From Nocardia yamanashiensis NBRC 100130 (GTDB lineage Bacteria > Actinomycetota > Actinomycetes > Mycobacteriales > Mycobacteriaceae), in the NCBI RefSeq assembly GCF_001613325.1, contig NZ_BDCD01000046.1, forward strand, positions 1-64,000: a stretch of DNA of 64,000 nucleotides. Reading direction: 5' to 3'. A program made the position numbers and the translations under genes. The notes below the pieces were generated by a model. It ran no database searches, was not told the origin of the DNA, and worked only from the letters and a program-made list of their open reading frames with translations. Position 1 is the stretch's first letter; every line of letters begins with the position of its first letter. This document shows positions 26,475 through 37,474 of this stretch, one piece after another.

Positions 26475-27452
26475 TCAGATGACCAGGACCGTTTTGCCCC
26501 GGGCGCCGGGCGCGCCGACCACCTTGCCGGCCGCCGCGAGGGGCGGGGTGGCGTCGATGGGGATGACCAGTTCGCCCTTGGCCGCGAGGTCCAGCAGCCG
26601 CGCCAATTGTGCTGCGCCGCCGCTGGACTCGAAATTACCACCGGAGATCCGGCGCGATCGCAGCAGCGTGTCGTCGGCCGCCCACACGGTGGAGTACAGC
26701 GCCCCGCCCTCGCGCACCAGCAGGGTCAGCTCGCGCAATTGGTCCGGCCCGTCGACCAGATCGAACAGCACATCCACCCCGCCCGGATGGGTGGCGCGCA
26801 CCTGATCGGCGATGGTCGCCTCGTACCGCGCCGGCTCCGGGCTGTCCGACGCGGGCACCCGCACCCCGTAGTTGACCACCTCGGCCGCGCCCAGCCGGAC
26901 CATCCGATCGGTGTCGTCGGGCCGGGCGGTGGCTATGACATTGCCGCCCGCGCCGGCCGCCAGCTGCACCAGGAAGGAACCGACCCCACCCGCCGCGCCG
27001 ACGATGAGCACCGACTGGCCCGCCACGATGCCCGCCGCGTCGACCAGATCGAGCGCGGTGATGGCCGCCGTGGGCAGCGCCGCGGCCTGGATGGCGGTGA
27101 CCTCGTCGGGAATGGCGGCGACGGTCGAGTTCTCGGGCACCACGATGTACTCCGCCCAGGTGCCGTGCCCGATCGGCGGCACCAGGAACTTGCCGACCAC
27201 GCGATCGCCGACCCGGAACCCGCGCACGCCGTCCCCGATGGCGGACACCTTCCCCGCGCCGTCCACGCCCGGGATCATCGGAAAGTCGTACGGCACTTTG
27301 CCGTCCAGCAGCCCGTCGATGAGCTTCTTGTCGAAGGGGTTCACGCCCGCCGCTTCGAGCGCGATCTGGATCTGACCCGGCCCGGCCTCCGGTTTCGGCC
27401 GTTCGGAGGGCTGGATTTCGCCGCCGAATTCGTTCACGACGATCGCGCGCAT
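26475..27452 (-). CDS. NADP-dependent quinone-oxidoreductase-like protein (zinc-free MDR)
   Basis: 325 residues from ATG 27452 (MRAIVVNEFGGEIQPSERPK). This is a medium-chain dehydrogenase/reductase of the quinone oxidoreductase type: AAGVNPFDKKLIDG replaces the zinc-binding Cys region, and VLIVGAAGGVGSFLVQLAAG is the nucleotide-binding motif. GVDGAGKVSAIGDGVRGFRVGDRV is family-typical. It has no zinc ligands, so reduction of quinones or enones with NADPH is probable. It is divergent from clpB across 246 bp that include the clpB HAIR site, so HspR could also influence it. Substrate unknown. Confidence 0.85.
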   Translation of the reverse strand: MRAIVVNEFGGEIQPSERPKPEAGPGQIQIALEAAGVNPFDKKLIDGLLDGKVPYDFPMIPGVDGAGKVSAIGDGVRGFRVGDRVVGKFLVPPIGHGTWAEYIVVPENSTVAAIPDEVTAIQAAALPTAAITALDLVDAAGIVAGQSVLIVGAAGGVGSFLVQLAAGAGGNVIATARPDDTDRMVRLGAAEVVNYGVRVPASDSPEPARYEATIADQVRATHPGGVDVLFDLVDGPDQLRELTLLVREGGALYSTVWAADDTLLRSRRISGGNFESSGGAAQLARLLDLAAKGELVIPIDATPPLAAAGKVVGAPGARGKTVLVI

Positions 27453-27634
27453 AGGGCTGCTCCATTCGTTCGGGTGACCGGTACGGACGAGCTGATGTGA
27501 TGCGTCAACGAACCGGACCATCCTAGGCGGCACCGGGAGCCGGTCGCCATGATTCGGGCTATTCGGTCTGTTGCGTGGCGCGTACCGTGAACGGTGGCCT
27601 AAGTCCCTTGGCGGATTGCCCGAAACTAGTCAGA

Positions 27635-27655
27635 CTTGAGCGGAACAGACTCAAC
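27635..27655. promoter_or_regulatory. HAIR operator (HspR site) upstream of clpB
   Basis: CTTGAGC-N7-ACTCAAC matches the HAIR consensus CTTGAGT-N7-ACTCAAG at 12 of 14 positions, about 45 bp before the clpB GTG. It points to co-regulation with the dnaK operon. Confidence 0.82.
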
Positions 27656-27698
27656 TCTTCTGGCGTTGAACCGAGCAACGACTAGTAGGAAGGTGCAT

Positions 27699-30254
<2,556 letters not shown>

Positions 30255-30270
30255 TCGATCCGGCGATTCG

Positions 30271-30306
30271 CGCCCCGCCCGAGCTTCGGCTCGGGCGGGG
30301 CGTTTT
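30271..30306 (+). terminator. clpB terminator
   Basis: Perfect 14-bp stem 30271-30284 / 30289-30302 capped by a TTCG tetraloop and followed by TTTT. It starts 16 nt after the clpB stop. Confidence 0.92.
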
Positions 30307-30384
30307 CGCATGCGGGCGCGAGATTCGCCGCCCGGAAATCCACACCGCTCGGTCGAGTTCGCGGCCCGCCCGGGTCCGGCCGCA

Positions 30385-30390
30385 TACCCT
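30385..30390 (+). promoter_or_regulatory. -10 element TACCCT, likely leaderless start
   Basis: TACCCT is 7 nt before ATG 30398. GGAGG in between is only 2 nt from the ATG, so it is poorly placed for initiation. Confidence 0.45.
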
Positions 30391-30397
30391 GGAGGCC

Positions 30398-31267
30398 ATG
30401 ACTGATCCGAGCGATCCCTGGTCGCGGCGGCCCGATGGCAATCCGGTGGACGGTCCGACCGAGAAGGTCGGCAAGGCGCCCGGTCCGTTCGGGCACACCT
30501 CGGAACCCGGTGAGGCGTACGGATCGGCGGAGACCGTGAACTATCAGGCGCCGACCGAGTACTTCGGTCAGCCGCCCGGTCCCAATCCCACCCAGGTCTT
30601 CCCGCAGCACGACGCCGGCTGGGGCGCGTACGACAGCGGCACCGGGTATCCGCCCACGGCGACATACGAATCCGCGCAACCGGGCTACGGCGGCGGTCCG
30701 CTGCAATACCCGCCCGCGCCGGGTGGCCCGGGCGGCTATCAGCCCGCGGGCTTCCCGCAGCAGCCCGGCCCGCAGCCGCCGAAGAAGAAGACCGGTCTGT
30801 GGATCGGGCTCGGCCTGGGCGCGATTCTGCTGGTCGCGCTGGTGGGCGTACTGGTGGGAGCCCTGCTCTCGGACAAGGATTCGGCGGACACCGCGTCCTC
30901 CGGCGGCACCACCTCGAACAATCCGCTGATCATCGTGCCGACCAAGCCCGGTAGCGGCGGGACGTCCTCGCTGCCGCTGCCCAGCGGCATTCCGCAGATT
31001 CCGGGCCTCGGCGATATCGACGACCTGGGCGCGAACATGGGCACCATCGCGAGCAACGACGGCAAGACGCTCACCATCACTTCGCTGTCGGGCACTACGG
31101 TGACCGTGAAAACCGATGACAAGACGCAGGTGATCTCGCTCGGCAGTACGAAGGTGGCCGATCTTCCGGTAGGTGAGATGGTGATGGTGCAGGGCGACAA
31201 GAACACTGACGGTTCGATTCAGGCCAAGATCATCATCAGTACCTCGCTGCCCGGTGGGACCCGATGA
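30398..31267 (+). CDS. Pro/Gly-rich membrane protein with C-terminal DUF5666-like domain
   Basis: 289 residues. Residues 1 to about 128 are a Pro/Gly/Tyr-rich cytoplasmic tail (YGGGPLQYPPAPGGPGG type). KKKTGLWIGLGLGAILLVAL begins a single membrane span near 130-152, giving an N-in topology. The outer part has a Ser/Gly/Pro linker and a small beta domain (MGTIASNDGKTLTITSLSGT, then VADLPVGEMVMVQGDKNTDG) that resembles DUF5666, an OB-like exported fold. Function unknown. It follows the clpB terminator and so has its own promoter. Confidence 0.75.
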   Translation: MTDPSDPWSRRPDGNPVDGPTEKVGKAPGPFGHTSEPGEAYGSAETVNYQAPTEYFGQPPGPNPTQVFPQHDAGWGAYDSGTGYPPTATYESAQPGYGGGPLQYPPAPGGPGGYQPAGFPQQPGPQPPKKKTGLWIGLGLGAILLVALVGVLVGALLSDKDSADTASSGGTTSNNPLIIVPTKPGSGGTSSLPLPSGIPQIPGLGDIDDLGANMGTIASNDGKTLTITSLSGTTVTVKTDDKTQVISLGSTKVADLPVGEMVMVQGDKNTDGSIQAKIIISTSLPGGTR

Positions 31268-31377
31268 ACACAGCATCGCGACAGCGATCCCGTGAGGGGT
31301 GGCGGTCGGGCGACGGGTTGGGCGAAAAGGCTGGCGCAGCGGGCATTCAGTCCCTCGGCTGGATAGGGTAGGCGGCG

Positions 31378-32478
31378 ATGACGGCAATATGGTTCGGGTT
31401 GGCGGCGATCGCGCTGGTGGGTGCGATCGTGCTGCTCTATTTCGATCGGCTGCAACGGCAGCGCACCGGGCACGTCCGGCAGGTCTGGGCGAAATCCCAG
31501 GGCTACACCTATGTTTCGGTGGAGCCCGCGCTCGCCTCCACCTGGCGGCGCGGCGCGCTGGCCAAGCTGGGGTACCTGTCCGCCGTGGACGTGGTGTCCG
31601 GAAACCGCAAGGGCGAGAAGTTCGTCCTGTTCGATCTGGAGGACGCCGCCACCCTGGTCGCGGTGCGCCGGCAGATCGGCTCGGACATCGATATCGACCT
31701 GCGGCTCAAGACCGCGGCCCCGCCCAAGGATCACGATCTGGAGCTGCTGGGCGCCATCGGCGACCGGGTGGTGTTCGCCACCAATCCGGATATCGCCCGG
31801 CACGCGGTGGATCAGCGCATGGTGGCGTTCATCGAATCGCTGCCCGACACCGTGCAACAGCTGTGGTCCGAAGGCAATTGGACGCTCGGCATGCTGCCGG
31901 TCGGCGCGGTCGCCAAGGACTGGGAGATGGCCATCGACGCCGTGCTGCGGCTCTCCGGCCTGCTGCACGTGCTGCCCCCGGTCAACTCCGCTGATCGCGC
32001 CCGCGACGAGCTGCCCGAACCCGGCGGCCCGATATCGGTTTCGGACGACGAGGACTACGACGGCCATGACGAGTTCGGCGACTTCGGCGACGAACGCCCG
32101 CGCGCGGCGCGCGGTCCCGAACCCGAGGACGCCGCCGACGAATACGGCCCGCTGGTCAACGACATCGCGGGCGAGGACGCCGAGGAGCCCGAATCCTGGC
32201 GTCCCGCACTGAAAGTCGTGCCCGACCCGCGAAACCGCCCGCGCCGCAACTGGCCTCCCGCCCCCGAGGACGAGGAGGACCTGGACGACGAGGACCGCGA
32301 TCGCCCCGCCCGCCCGCGCGGGGACGACTGGGACGAACGCGCCGAATGGCGGGACGAGGAACCAGAGGACGATCGCGAGCCCGAGGAGGGCTGGCGCAAG
32401 GATCAGGGCCGCAGCGCCCCGCCCGGCGGGCCCTTCCACCCGGGCTTCCGCCCGTATCAGGGACCCACGCCCCGGTGA
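31378..32478 (+). CDS. Conserved membrane-anchored protein, Rv0383c-like by position
   Basis: 366 residues from ATG 31378; TAGGGT 8 nt upstream suggests a leaderless or near-leaderless transcript. An N-terminal span (IWFGLAAIALVGAIVLLYF, residues 3-21) is followed by a soluble domain (VRQVWAKSQGYTYVSVEPAL; DHDLELLGAIGDRVVFATNP). From about residue 225 to the end the protein is highly acidic and Pro/Arg-rich, probably disordered. In M. tuberculosis a conserved exported protein of unknown role lies between clpB and pyrE, and this gene occupies the same place. I do not recognise its function. Confidence 0.75.
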   Translation: MTAIWFGLAAIALVGAIVLLYFDRLQRQRTGHVRQVWAKSQGYTYVSVEPALASTWRRGALAKLGYLSAVDVVSGNRKGEKFVLFDLEDAATLVAVRRQIGSDIDIDLRLKTAAPPKDHDLELLGAIGDRVVFATNPDIARHAVDQRMVAFIESLPDTVQQLWSEGNWTLGMLPVGAVAKDWEMAIDAVLRLSGLLHVLPPVNSADRARDELPEPGGPISVSDDEDYDGHDEFGDFGDERPRAARGPEPEDAADEYGPLVNDIAGEDAEEPESWRPALKVVPDPRNRPRRNWPPAPEDEEDLDDEDRDRPARPRGDDWDERAEWRDEEPEDDREPEEGWRKDQGRSAPPGGPFHPGFRPYQGPTPR

Positions 32479-32517
32479 CCCGGAGCGTTCCGGCCGCCGC
32501 ACTTTCCTCGAGTCATC

Positions 32518-32546
32518 GGGCCGCCCGCCGTCACGGCGGGCGGCCC
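32518..32546 (+). terminator. 13-bp perfect hairpin terminator
   Basis: Stem 32518-32530 / 32534-32546 with a TCA loop, 40 nt after the stop at 32478. No strong U-tract, as is common for actinobacterial terminators. Confidence 0.7.
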
Positions 32547-32701
32547 GCTCTCGCCCGATCGAGCGGCCCCGGAACGCGGGGGCAGGATTCTCCGGCGATT
32601 GCGCGTGTATTCACCTCGGCGGTGCGCGCGAAGCACCAGAATGGGTGCGCAGTCTCGGTCATCGGCGACCGTGCCCGTGAGTCCCGAGTGATGGGTTGTC
32701 G

Positions 32702-33514
32702 ATGACCGAGAGCTCTCCCGTTTCCCGCCTGCCCGGCGCGCACCGCCCGGTGGCCTTGGTCACCGGTCCAACCTCCGGCATCGGGCTGGGATACGCCTCG
32801 CGGCTGGCCTCGCTCGGCTACGACCTGGTGCTGGTGGCGCGGGACGAACAGCGGCTGGCGGCGCTCGCGCACGAGGTGGAGACCAGATACGGGGCGCGAG
32901 CGGAGATCATGCCCGCCGACCTCGCGAAAGACGAGGATCGGGAACGCGTCGCGGCTAGACTCGCCGCAGGTGTCGAATTTCTGGTGAACAATGCCGGTTT
33001 CGGTACTTCGGGCGAATTTTGGACTCTCCCGCCGGAACTCCTACAGTCTCAACTGGATGTGAACGTCACCGCCGTCATGCGGCTCACCCACGCGGCCCTG
33101 CCGCCCATGCTGCACGCCGCCAACGGCACCATCGTGAATGTGGCCAGCATGGCCGGGCTCGTCGCGGGCAGGGGATCGACCTACTCGGCCTCCAAGGCGT
33201 ACGTCGTATCCTTCTCGGAAGGGCTGGCAGGCGGGTTGGCCGGAACCGGAGTCCGGGTACAGGCACTGTGCCCCGGACTCGTGCGTACCGAATTCCACGA
33301 GCGCGCCGGACTCGCGACGGCCGGCATGCCCCGGCCGCTGTGGCTGGGCGTGGACGAAGTCGTGAACGGTTCATTGCACGATCTCGAGAAGAACCGGGTG
33401 ATCAGTGTGCCCGGCCTGCAGTACAAAACGATCGCCGCGGTCACCGGACTGCTCCCGCGGTCCGTGCTGACCCGCCTCAACCAGGGCCTGTTCAACGCAC
33501 GCGGAAGGACATGA
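32702..33514 (+). CDS. Short-chain dehydrogenase/reductase
   Basis: 270 residues from ATG 32702 (MTESSPVSRLPGAHR); a TTG six bases upstream is in frame. The Rossmann motif is LVTGPTSGIGLGYA, the structural motif LVNNAGFG, and the catalytic set Ser in VNVASMAGL with YSASKAY (Tyr-x3-Lys). LCPGLVRTEFHERAG is typical of the classical SDR family related to DltE/YqjQ-type oxidoreductases. Cofactor likely NADP(H). The stop overlaps the pyrE start by 4 nt (ATGA), so the two are translationally coupled. Substrate unknown. Confidence 0.88.
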   Translation: MTESSPVSRLPGAHRPVALVTGPTSGIGLGYASRLASLGYDLVLVARDEQRLAALAHEVETRYGARAEIMPADLAKDEDRERVAARLAAGVEFLVNNAGFGTSGEFWTLPPELLQSQLDVNVTAVMRLTHAALPPMLHAANGTIVNVASMAGLVAGRGSTYSASKAYVVSFSEGLAGGLAGTGVRVQALCPGLVRTEFHERAGLATAGMPRPLWLGVDEVVNGSLHDLEKNRVISVPGLQYKTIAAVTGLLPRSVLTRLNQGLFNARGRT

Positions 33515-34068
33515 ACACAGCAATGCAGGTAACCACGACCGACCGGGACAGACTCGCCGAACTGGTACGCGAACTCGCCGTGGTACACGGCAAGGTCACC
33601 CTGTCCTCGGGCAAGGAAGCCGACTACTACGTGGATCTGCGCCGGGCCACCCTGCACCACGAGGCCGCGCCGCTGATCGGCAAGCTGCTCCGCGAACTGG
33701 TGGCGGACTGGGACTTCGAATCGGTCGGCGGGCTCACCATGGGCGCGGACCCGGTCGCGGCGGCCGTCATGCACGCGCCCGGCCGGCCGATCAATGCCTT
33801 CGTGGTCCGCAAGGCCGCCAAGTCGCACGGTATGCAGCGCCAGATCGAGGGCCCGGACATCGTGGGCAAACGGGTGCTCGTGGTGGAGGACACCACCACC
33901 ACCGGCAACTCGCCGCTGACCGCCGTGCGCGCGCTGCGCGACGCCGGCGCGATCGTGGTCGGCGTGGCCACCGTGGTGGACCGGGAGACCGGCGCCGACG
34001 GCATCATCGCGGCCGAGGGTCTGGAATACCGGTCCATCCTGGGGCTCAAGGACCTTGCGCTGAGCTGA
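33511..34068 (+). CDS. pyrE: Orotate phosphoribosyltransferase
   Basis: 185 residues from ATG 33511, overlapping the SDR stop by 4 nt; ATG 33523 is an alternative start. The PRPP-binding motif VLVVEDTTTTGNSPLTAV is present, with VTLSSGKEADYYVDLRRATL and GLTMGADPVAAAV, all OPRT signatures. It makes OMP from orotate and PRPP in de novo pyrimidine synthesis, in the cytoplasm. Its position after clpB matches M. tuberculosis pyrE (Rv0382c). Confidence 0.95.
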   Translation: MNTAMQVTTTDRDRLAELVRELAVVHGKVTLSSGKEADYYVDLRRATLHHEAAPLIGKLLRELVADWDFESVGGLTMGADPVAAAVMHAPGRPINAFVVRKAAKSHGMQRQIEGPDIVGKRVLVVEDTTTTGNSPLTAVRALRDAGAIVVGVATVVDRETGADGIIAAEGLEYRSILGLKDLALS

Positions 34069-34092
34069 ACTCGACGTAGCTGTGGGCTGAAC

Positions 34093-34118
34093 TGGTCACC
34101 TGAGTTAGCCTGAGGTGG
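34093..34118 (+). promoter_or_regulatory. Repeat-rich promoter region of the FabH-type gene
   Basis: CACCTGAGTTAGCCTGAGGTG contains both a direct repeat of CCTGAG and inverted CACCT/AGGTG ends. It lies about 40-65 bp before the fabH start, close to the likely -10 (CATATTCT). It could be an operator; the regulator is unknown. Confidence 0.3.
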
Positions 34119-34159
34119 TCATATTCTTCGATGGTGAAGGGTCGTGTGAGTCACCTGTG

Positions 34160-35215
34160 GTGAGCATTGCAATCAATCAGGGTCATCAGAATGTTGCGAT
34201 GCTCGGCATCGGCGCTTACCGGCCCCAGCGCCTGGTCAGCAACGCCGAGGTGTGCGAAACGCTGGACTCCACCCCCGAGTGGATCTTCGATCGCACCGGC
34301 ATCAACAACCGGCGCTGGATCAGCGGCGACGAGACCCTGCGCAGCATGGCGGTGGCCGCCGGCGATCGCGCGCTGAACAACACCGGCATCGACCGGTCCA
34401 AGATCGGCGCGCTCATCCTGTGCACCTCCAGCTGGCTCAAGCTCACCCCGCACGGCGCCCCGACCGTCGCCGCCGATCTGGGCATGAACGGCATCCCCGC
34501 CTTCGACCTGACCTCGGGCTGCGGCGGTTTCGGCTACGGCCTGGGCGTGGCCGCCGATATGATCCGCTCCGGTTCGGCCGAGTACATCCTGGTCATCGGC
34601 GCCGAGACGATGACCGTGGGCCTGGATCCCACCGACCGCGGCACCGCCATGATCTTCGGTGACGGCGCGGGCGCGGTCGTGGTCGGTCCCGCCGAGGAGA
34701 ACGGCATCTCGCCGACCGTCTGGGGTTCCGACGGCGAGAACGCCGAGGCCATCGCGCAGGACGTGGACTTCCTGCAGTTCATGGAGAAGGCCCAGCGCCT
34801 GCAGGGCACCGATCCGGCCGTCGAACCGGTGGGCCGCATGTCGCTGCACATGGAGGGCCCCAAGGTCTTCCGCTGGGCCGCCGTCACGCTGCCGCGCGCG
34901 CTGTCGGGCGTGATCGAGAAGGCCGGCGTGGCCAAGGACGATATCGAGGTCTTCATCCCGCACCAGGCCAATGCCCGCATCAACGAGCTCATGAAGAAGA
35001 ACCTCGGGCTCGCCGACGACATCCCGATGGCCAATGACATCGAGAACACCGGCAACACCTCGGCCGCCTCGATCCCGCTGGCCATGGAGGAGATGCTGGT
35101 GACCGGCAAGGCCAAGGGCGGACAGCTGGCGCTGCTGCTCGGCTTCGGCGCGGGCCTGTCCTACGCCGGCCAGATCGCCGTGCTGCCCCCGGCTCCGGCC
35201 GAACCCTCCTTCTGA
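34160..35215 (+). CDS. fabH: Beta-ketoacyl-ACP synthase III (FabH type)
   Basis: 351 residues from GTG 34160; GTG 34157 and ATG 34199 are in frame. The thiolase-fold active site is complete: Cys121 in TSGCGGFGYGLG, His268 in FIPHQANARINELM, and Asn299 in NTGNTSAASIPLAMEE. It condenses an acyl-CoA starter with malonyl-ACP. In mycolic-acid bacteria FabH links FAS-I products to FAS-II; the close likeness to mycobacterial FabH supports this, although the location away from other FAS-II genes leaves room for a secondary-metabolite role. A YhhN-family gene overlaps its stop codon (TGATG). Confidence 0.85.
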   Translation: MSIAINQGHQNVAMLGIGAYRPQRLVSNAEVCETLDSTPEWIFDRTGINNRRWISGDETLRSMAVAAGDRALNNTGIDRSKIGALILCTSSWLKLTPHGAPTVAADLGMNGIPAFDLTSGCGGFGYGLGVAADMIRSGSAEYILVIGAETMTVGLDPTDRGTAMIFGDGAGAVVVGPAEENGISPTVWGSDGENAEAIAQDVDFLQFMEKAQRLQGTDPAVEPVGRMSLHMEGPKVFRWAAVTLPRALSGVIEKAGVAKDDIEVFIPHQANARINELMKKNLGLADDIPMANDIENTGNTSAASIPLAMEEMLVTGKAKGGQLALLLGFGAGLSYAGQIAVLPPAPAEPSF

Positions 35216-35901
35216 TGGCCCGCCCGTTCCGCGCCGCCTTCGTCGGCGCGGCGGCGGTGACGGTGTTCGGCGCCGTCACCGGCCGTGACAAATTGCAATG
35301 GGCCGCAAAGCCTTTGCTCATGCCGCTGCTGGCGGCCGACGTGGTGACCAACGGGTCCGAGCTGGATCCGGTGGATCGCGGCGTCCTGCTCGGCGCGCTG
35401 ACCGCCGCCACCGTCGGTGACGTGCTGCTCATCGAACCGGACAACGACCGCCGATTGGTCGCGGGCGCAACGTCTTTCGCGGTCATGCAGACCGGCTACT
35501 CGTGGCTGTGGTTCCGGCGCGGGGGTCGTCCGCGCGCGCAGGTCGCGGCCCCGCGGCTGGCGGCCTGGCTGGGCGCCGGTGCACTGCTGCGGTTCCGGGC
35601 GCCCACCGTCGCCGCGCCGTTGACCGCCTACGGGGCCACCCTCGGCACCGCGGCCACCCTGGCCTCCGACCCGGGACTCGCGCCCGGCGCGAAAACCATT
35701 GCGGGGCTGAATATCCCGGGTCGCGACCCACGCAGCCGGCTCGGCCTGGGCGCGACGCTGTTCACCCTCTCCGACGGCCTCATCGTGCTGCGGCGGATCT
35801 TCGCGAAGAGCGAGCGGTCCCGCCGCGTCACCGAGGGCGTCATCCTGGGCACCTACGCCGCGGCCCAGTACCTACTGGCCGATCCGCGCGCCCACCGCTG
35901 A
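35215..35901 (+). CDS. YhhN-family (lysoplasmalogenase-like) membrane protein
   Basis: 228 residues from ATG 35215, sharing one base with the fabH stop. It is polytopic with about 7-8 hydrophobic segments. The family pattern includes KLQWAAKPLLMPLLAADVV near the N-terminus and LGATLFTLSDGLIVLRRIF (the conserved SD near the C-terminal helices). Mammalian TMEM86 relatives hydrolyse lysoplasmalogens; bacterial substrates are less clear. Coupling to FabH suggests a lipid-related task. It abuts the stop of the next, convergent gene with no gap. Confidence 0.8.
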   Translation: MARPFRAAFVGAAAVTVFGAVTGRDKLQWAAKPLLMPLLAADVVTNGSELDPVDRGVLLGALTAATVGDVLLIEPDNDRRLVAGATSFAVMQTGYSWLWFRRGGRPRAQVAAPRLAAWLGAGALLRFRAPTVAAPLTAYGATLGTAATLASDPGLAPGAKTIAGLNIPGRDPRSRLGLGATLFTLSDGLIVLRRIFAKSERSRRVTEGVILGTYAAAQYLLADPRAHR

Positions 35902-37365
35902 TCAGTTCACGATGGTGACGGCGGGCGGATTCCACTCGCCGTCCACGATCCGCTGATCCGGCCAATAGGTGCGCAGGGTCAGGTTGAAATCACCCGACGC
36001 GGGCGCGGGCAGCCAATTGGCTTCCCGGTCCGAGCCCGGATTCTCGCGCTGAATGTAGATGTCGATGGACCCGTCGGCATTCTTGCTGAGCCGTTCGCCG
36101 CGCACGGCGTACCGATTGATCGGGTTCTCGACGAAGAAGCCCTTGTCGTCGTACACGGTGACCGACCAGAAGCCGTGCACCGGCGGAATCTGATCGGCGG
36201 CGAAGTGCAGCATGTAGTCGTGCTCCGAATTCAGCTGCGCATTGTGCTGATCCACATTGCTCTGCGGGTAGATCGCGTCCTGCGGCAGATTCGCGCCCAG
36301 TCCGATATAGGAGACGATGGCCCGGGTGCTGTAGTCGGTGCCGTAGTCACCGATGTGCTGGCGCAGCACCTGCCAGCCGTTCACCGGCGGCACCTGGACC
36401 CTGGTTTCGATGCGGCTCAACGCCTTCGGCCAAGCCTGCTCCCACTGCGCGCTCTCCGTGCTCGACAGCGTCGCCAGGTCCAGCTTGCGGTCCGGGGTCC
36501 ACCCGATCTTCGCCAATTGCTCGAGCATCGGCCCGTCGCCCGGGCGGGGCTGATCGTGCGAGAGCGCGGAGTAGTACAGGTCCCAGTACTGCTGCGCGGA
36601 CAGCGTCCGGATGTAGTCGGCGACAGGCTGTTTCGCGGGCCAGTCCGAATGAATGTCCGTGTTCTGCGGCGCGGTATAGGGCTTGCCGTACGAGCTGAGC
36701 GGAACGGCGGTCGTCTTGTCCTGGATCGCGATGACATTCGGCACATCGGCCTGGCCGTCTATGGAGATCCGGCCGATCATCCACCCGGCGTCGGTGGCCG
36801 ACCGGTATTCGTGCACGTTCGCGGGCAGCTCGCCCTTCCAGTTCGGCCCGACAATGGCGAATTCGTAACCCTTTCCGGCATCGGGAATGGTGCGTGAGCC
36901 GGGCGCGGCATCGACATTGGTCCACATGTCGAGAATGGGGAACAGGTGGTAGCGGTCGCCCATGGCGGGCACGCTGATCACCAGCGGCTCGGCGGCCACA
37001 TCGAACAGCAGCGACTCGTAGAGGGTGTCCACGTTCGGGCGCACCACGTTCTTGAAGTTCGCGTCGGGCAGGAACGCCAAGGGCGCCAACTGATTCAGCG
37101 GCGCGACGCCCTTGGACGAGTCCGGGGCGGGCACATTGGTCTGCTGGCGGCGGGTGACCTCCACCGAGACCAGCGGGTAGGTGTAGACGTAGGCGTTCAC
37201 CATGGCTTCGTCGTCGCCGGACGCGGCGGGGGTGGTGGTGGACTCGGCGTCCGAGGAATCCGACGAGCAGGCCGCCGCCGCGACGGCCACCGCGAGTATG
37301 GCGAGCAGCGCGATCGCGGTGCGGGCGCGCGCGAACTTCGATGATCTTGCCAACGCATCCTCCAT
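35902..37365 (-). CDS. DUF1254/DUF1214 lipoprotein
   Basis: 487 residues from ATG 37365. The N-terminal hydrophobic stretch ends in a lipobox (VAAAACSS, Cys about residue 33), so it should be lipid-anchored and exported. The N-terminal domain is DUF1254 (MVNAYVYTYPLVSVEVTRRQ, VVRPNVDTLYESLLFDVAAE), the C-terminal DUF1214 (PPVHGFWSVTVYDDKGFFVE, NRYAVRGERL, GDFNLTLRTYWPDQRI). The family is common and poorly characterised. It stops exactly where the convergent YhhN gene stops, with no terminator between, so the 3' ends of the two mRNAs probably overlap. Confidence 0.88.
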   Translation of the reverse strand: MEDALARSSKFARARTAIALLAILAVAVAAAACSSDSSDAESTTTPAASGDDEAMVNAYVYTYPLVSVEVTRRQQTNVPAPDSSKGVAPLNQLAPLAFLPDANFKNVVRPNVDTLYESLLFDVAAEPLVISVPAMGDRYHLFPILDMWTNVDAAPGSRTIPDAGKGYEFAIVGPNWKGELPANVHEYRSATDAGWMIGRISIDGQADVPNVIAIQDKTTAVPLSSYGKPYTAPQNTDIHSDWPAKQPVADYIRTLSAQQYWDLYYSALSHDQPRPGDGPMLEQLAKIGWTPDRKLDLATLSSTESAQWEQAWPKALSRIETRVQVPPVNGWQVLRQHIGDYGTDYSTRAIVSYIGLGANLPQDAIYPQSNVDQHNAQLNSEHDYMLHFAADQIPPVHGFWSVTVYDDKGFFVENPINRYAVRGERLSKNADGSIDIYIQRENPGSDREANWLPAPASGDFNLTLRTYWPDQRIVDGEWNPPAVTIVN

Positions 37366-37474
37366 CAGTTGGTTTTGCCGGAGTACGACGTGAATCAGCT
37401 CACGTTTAGCTAATTCTCAGCAAGGGTAGCGTCGGTTCGGTGAACGGCGATTCAATCAATGAAATATTGGCGTG

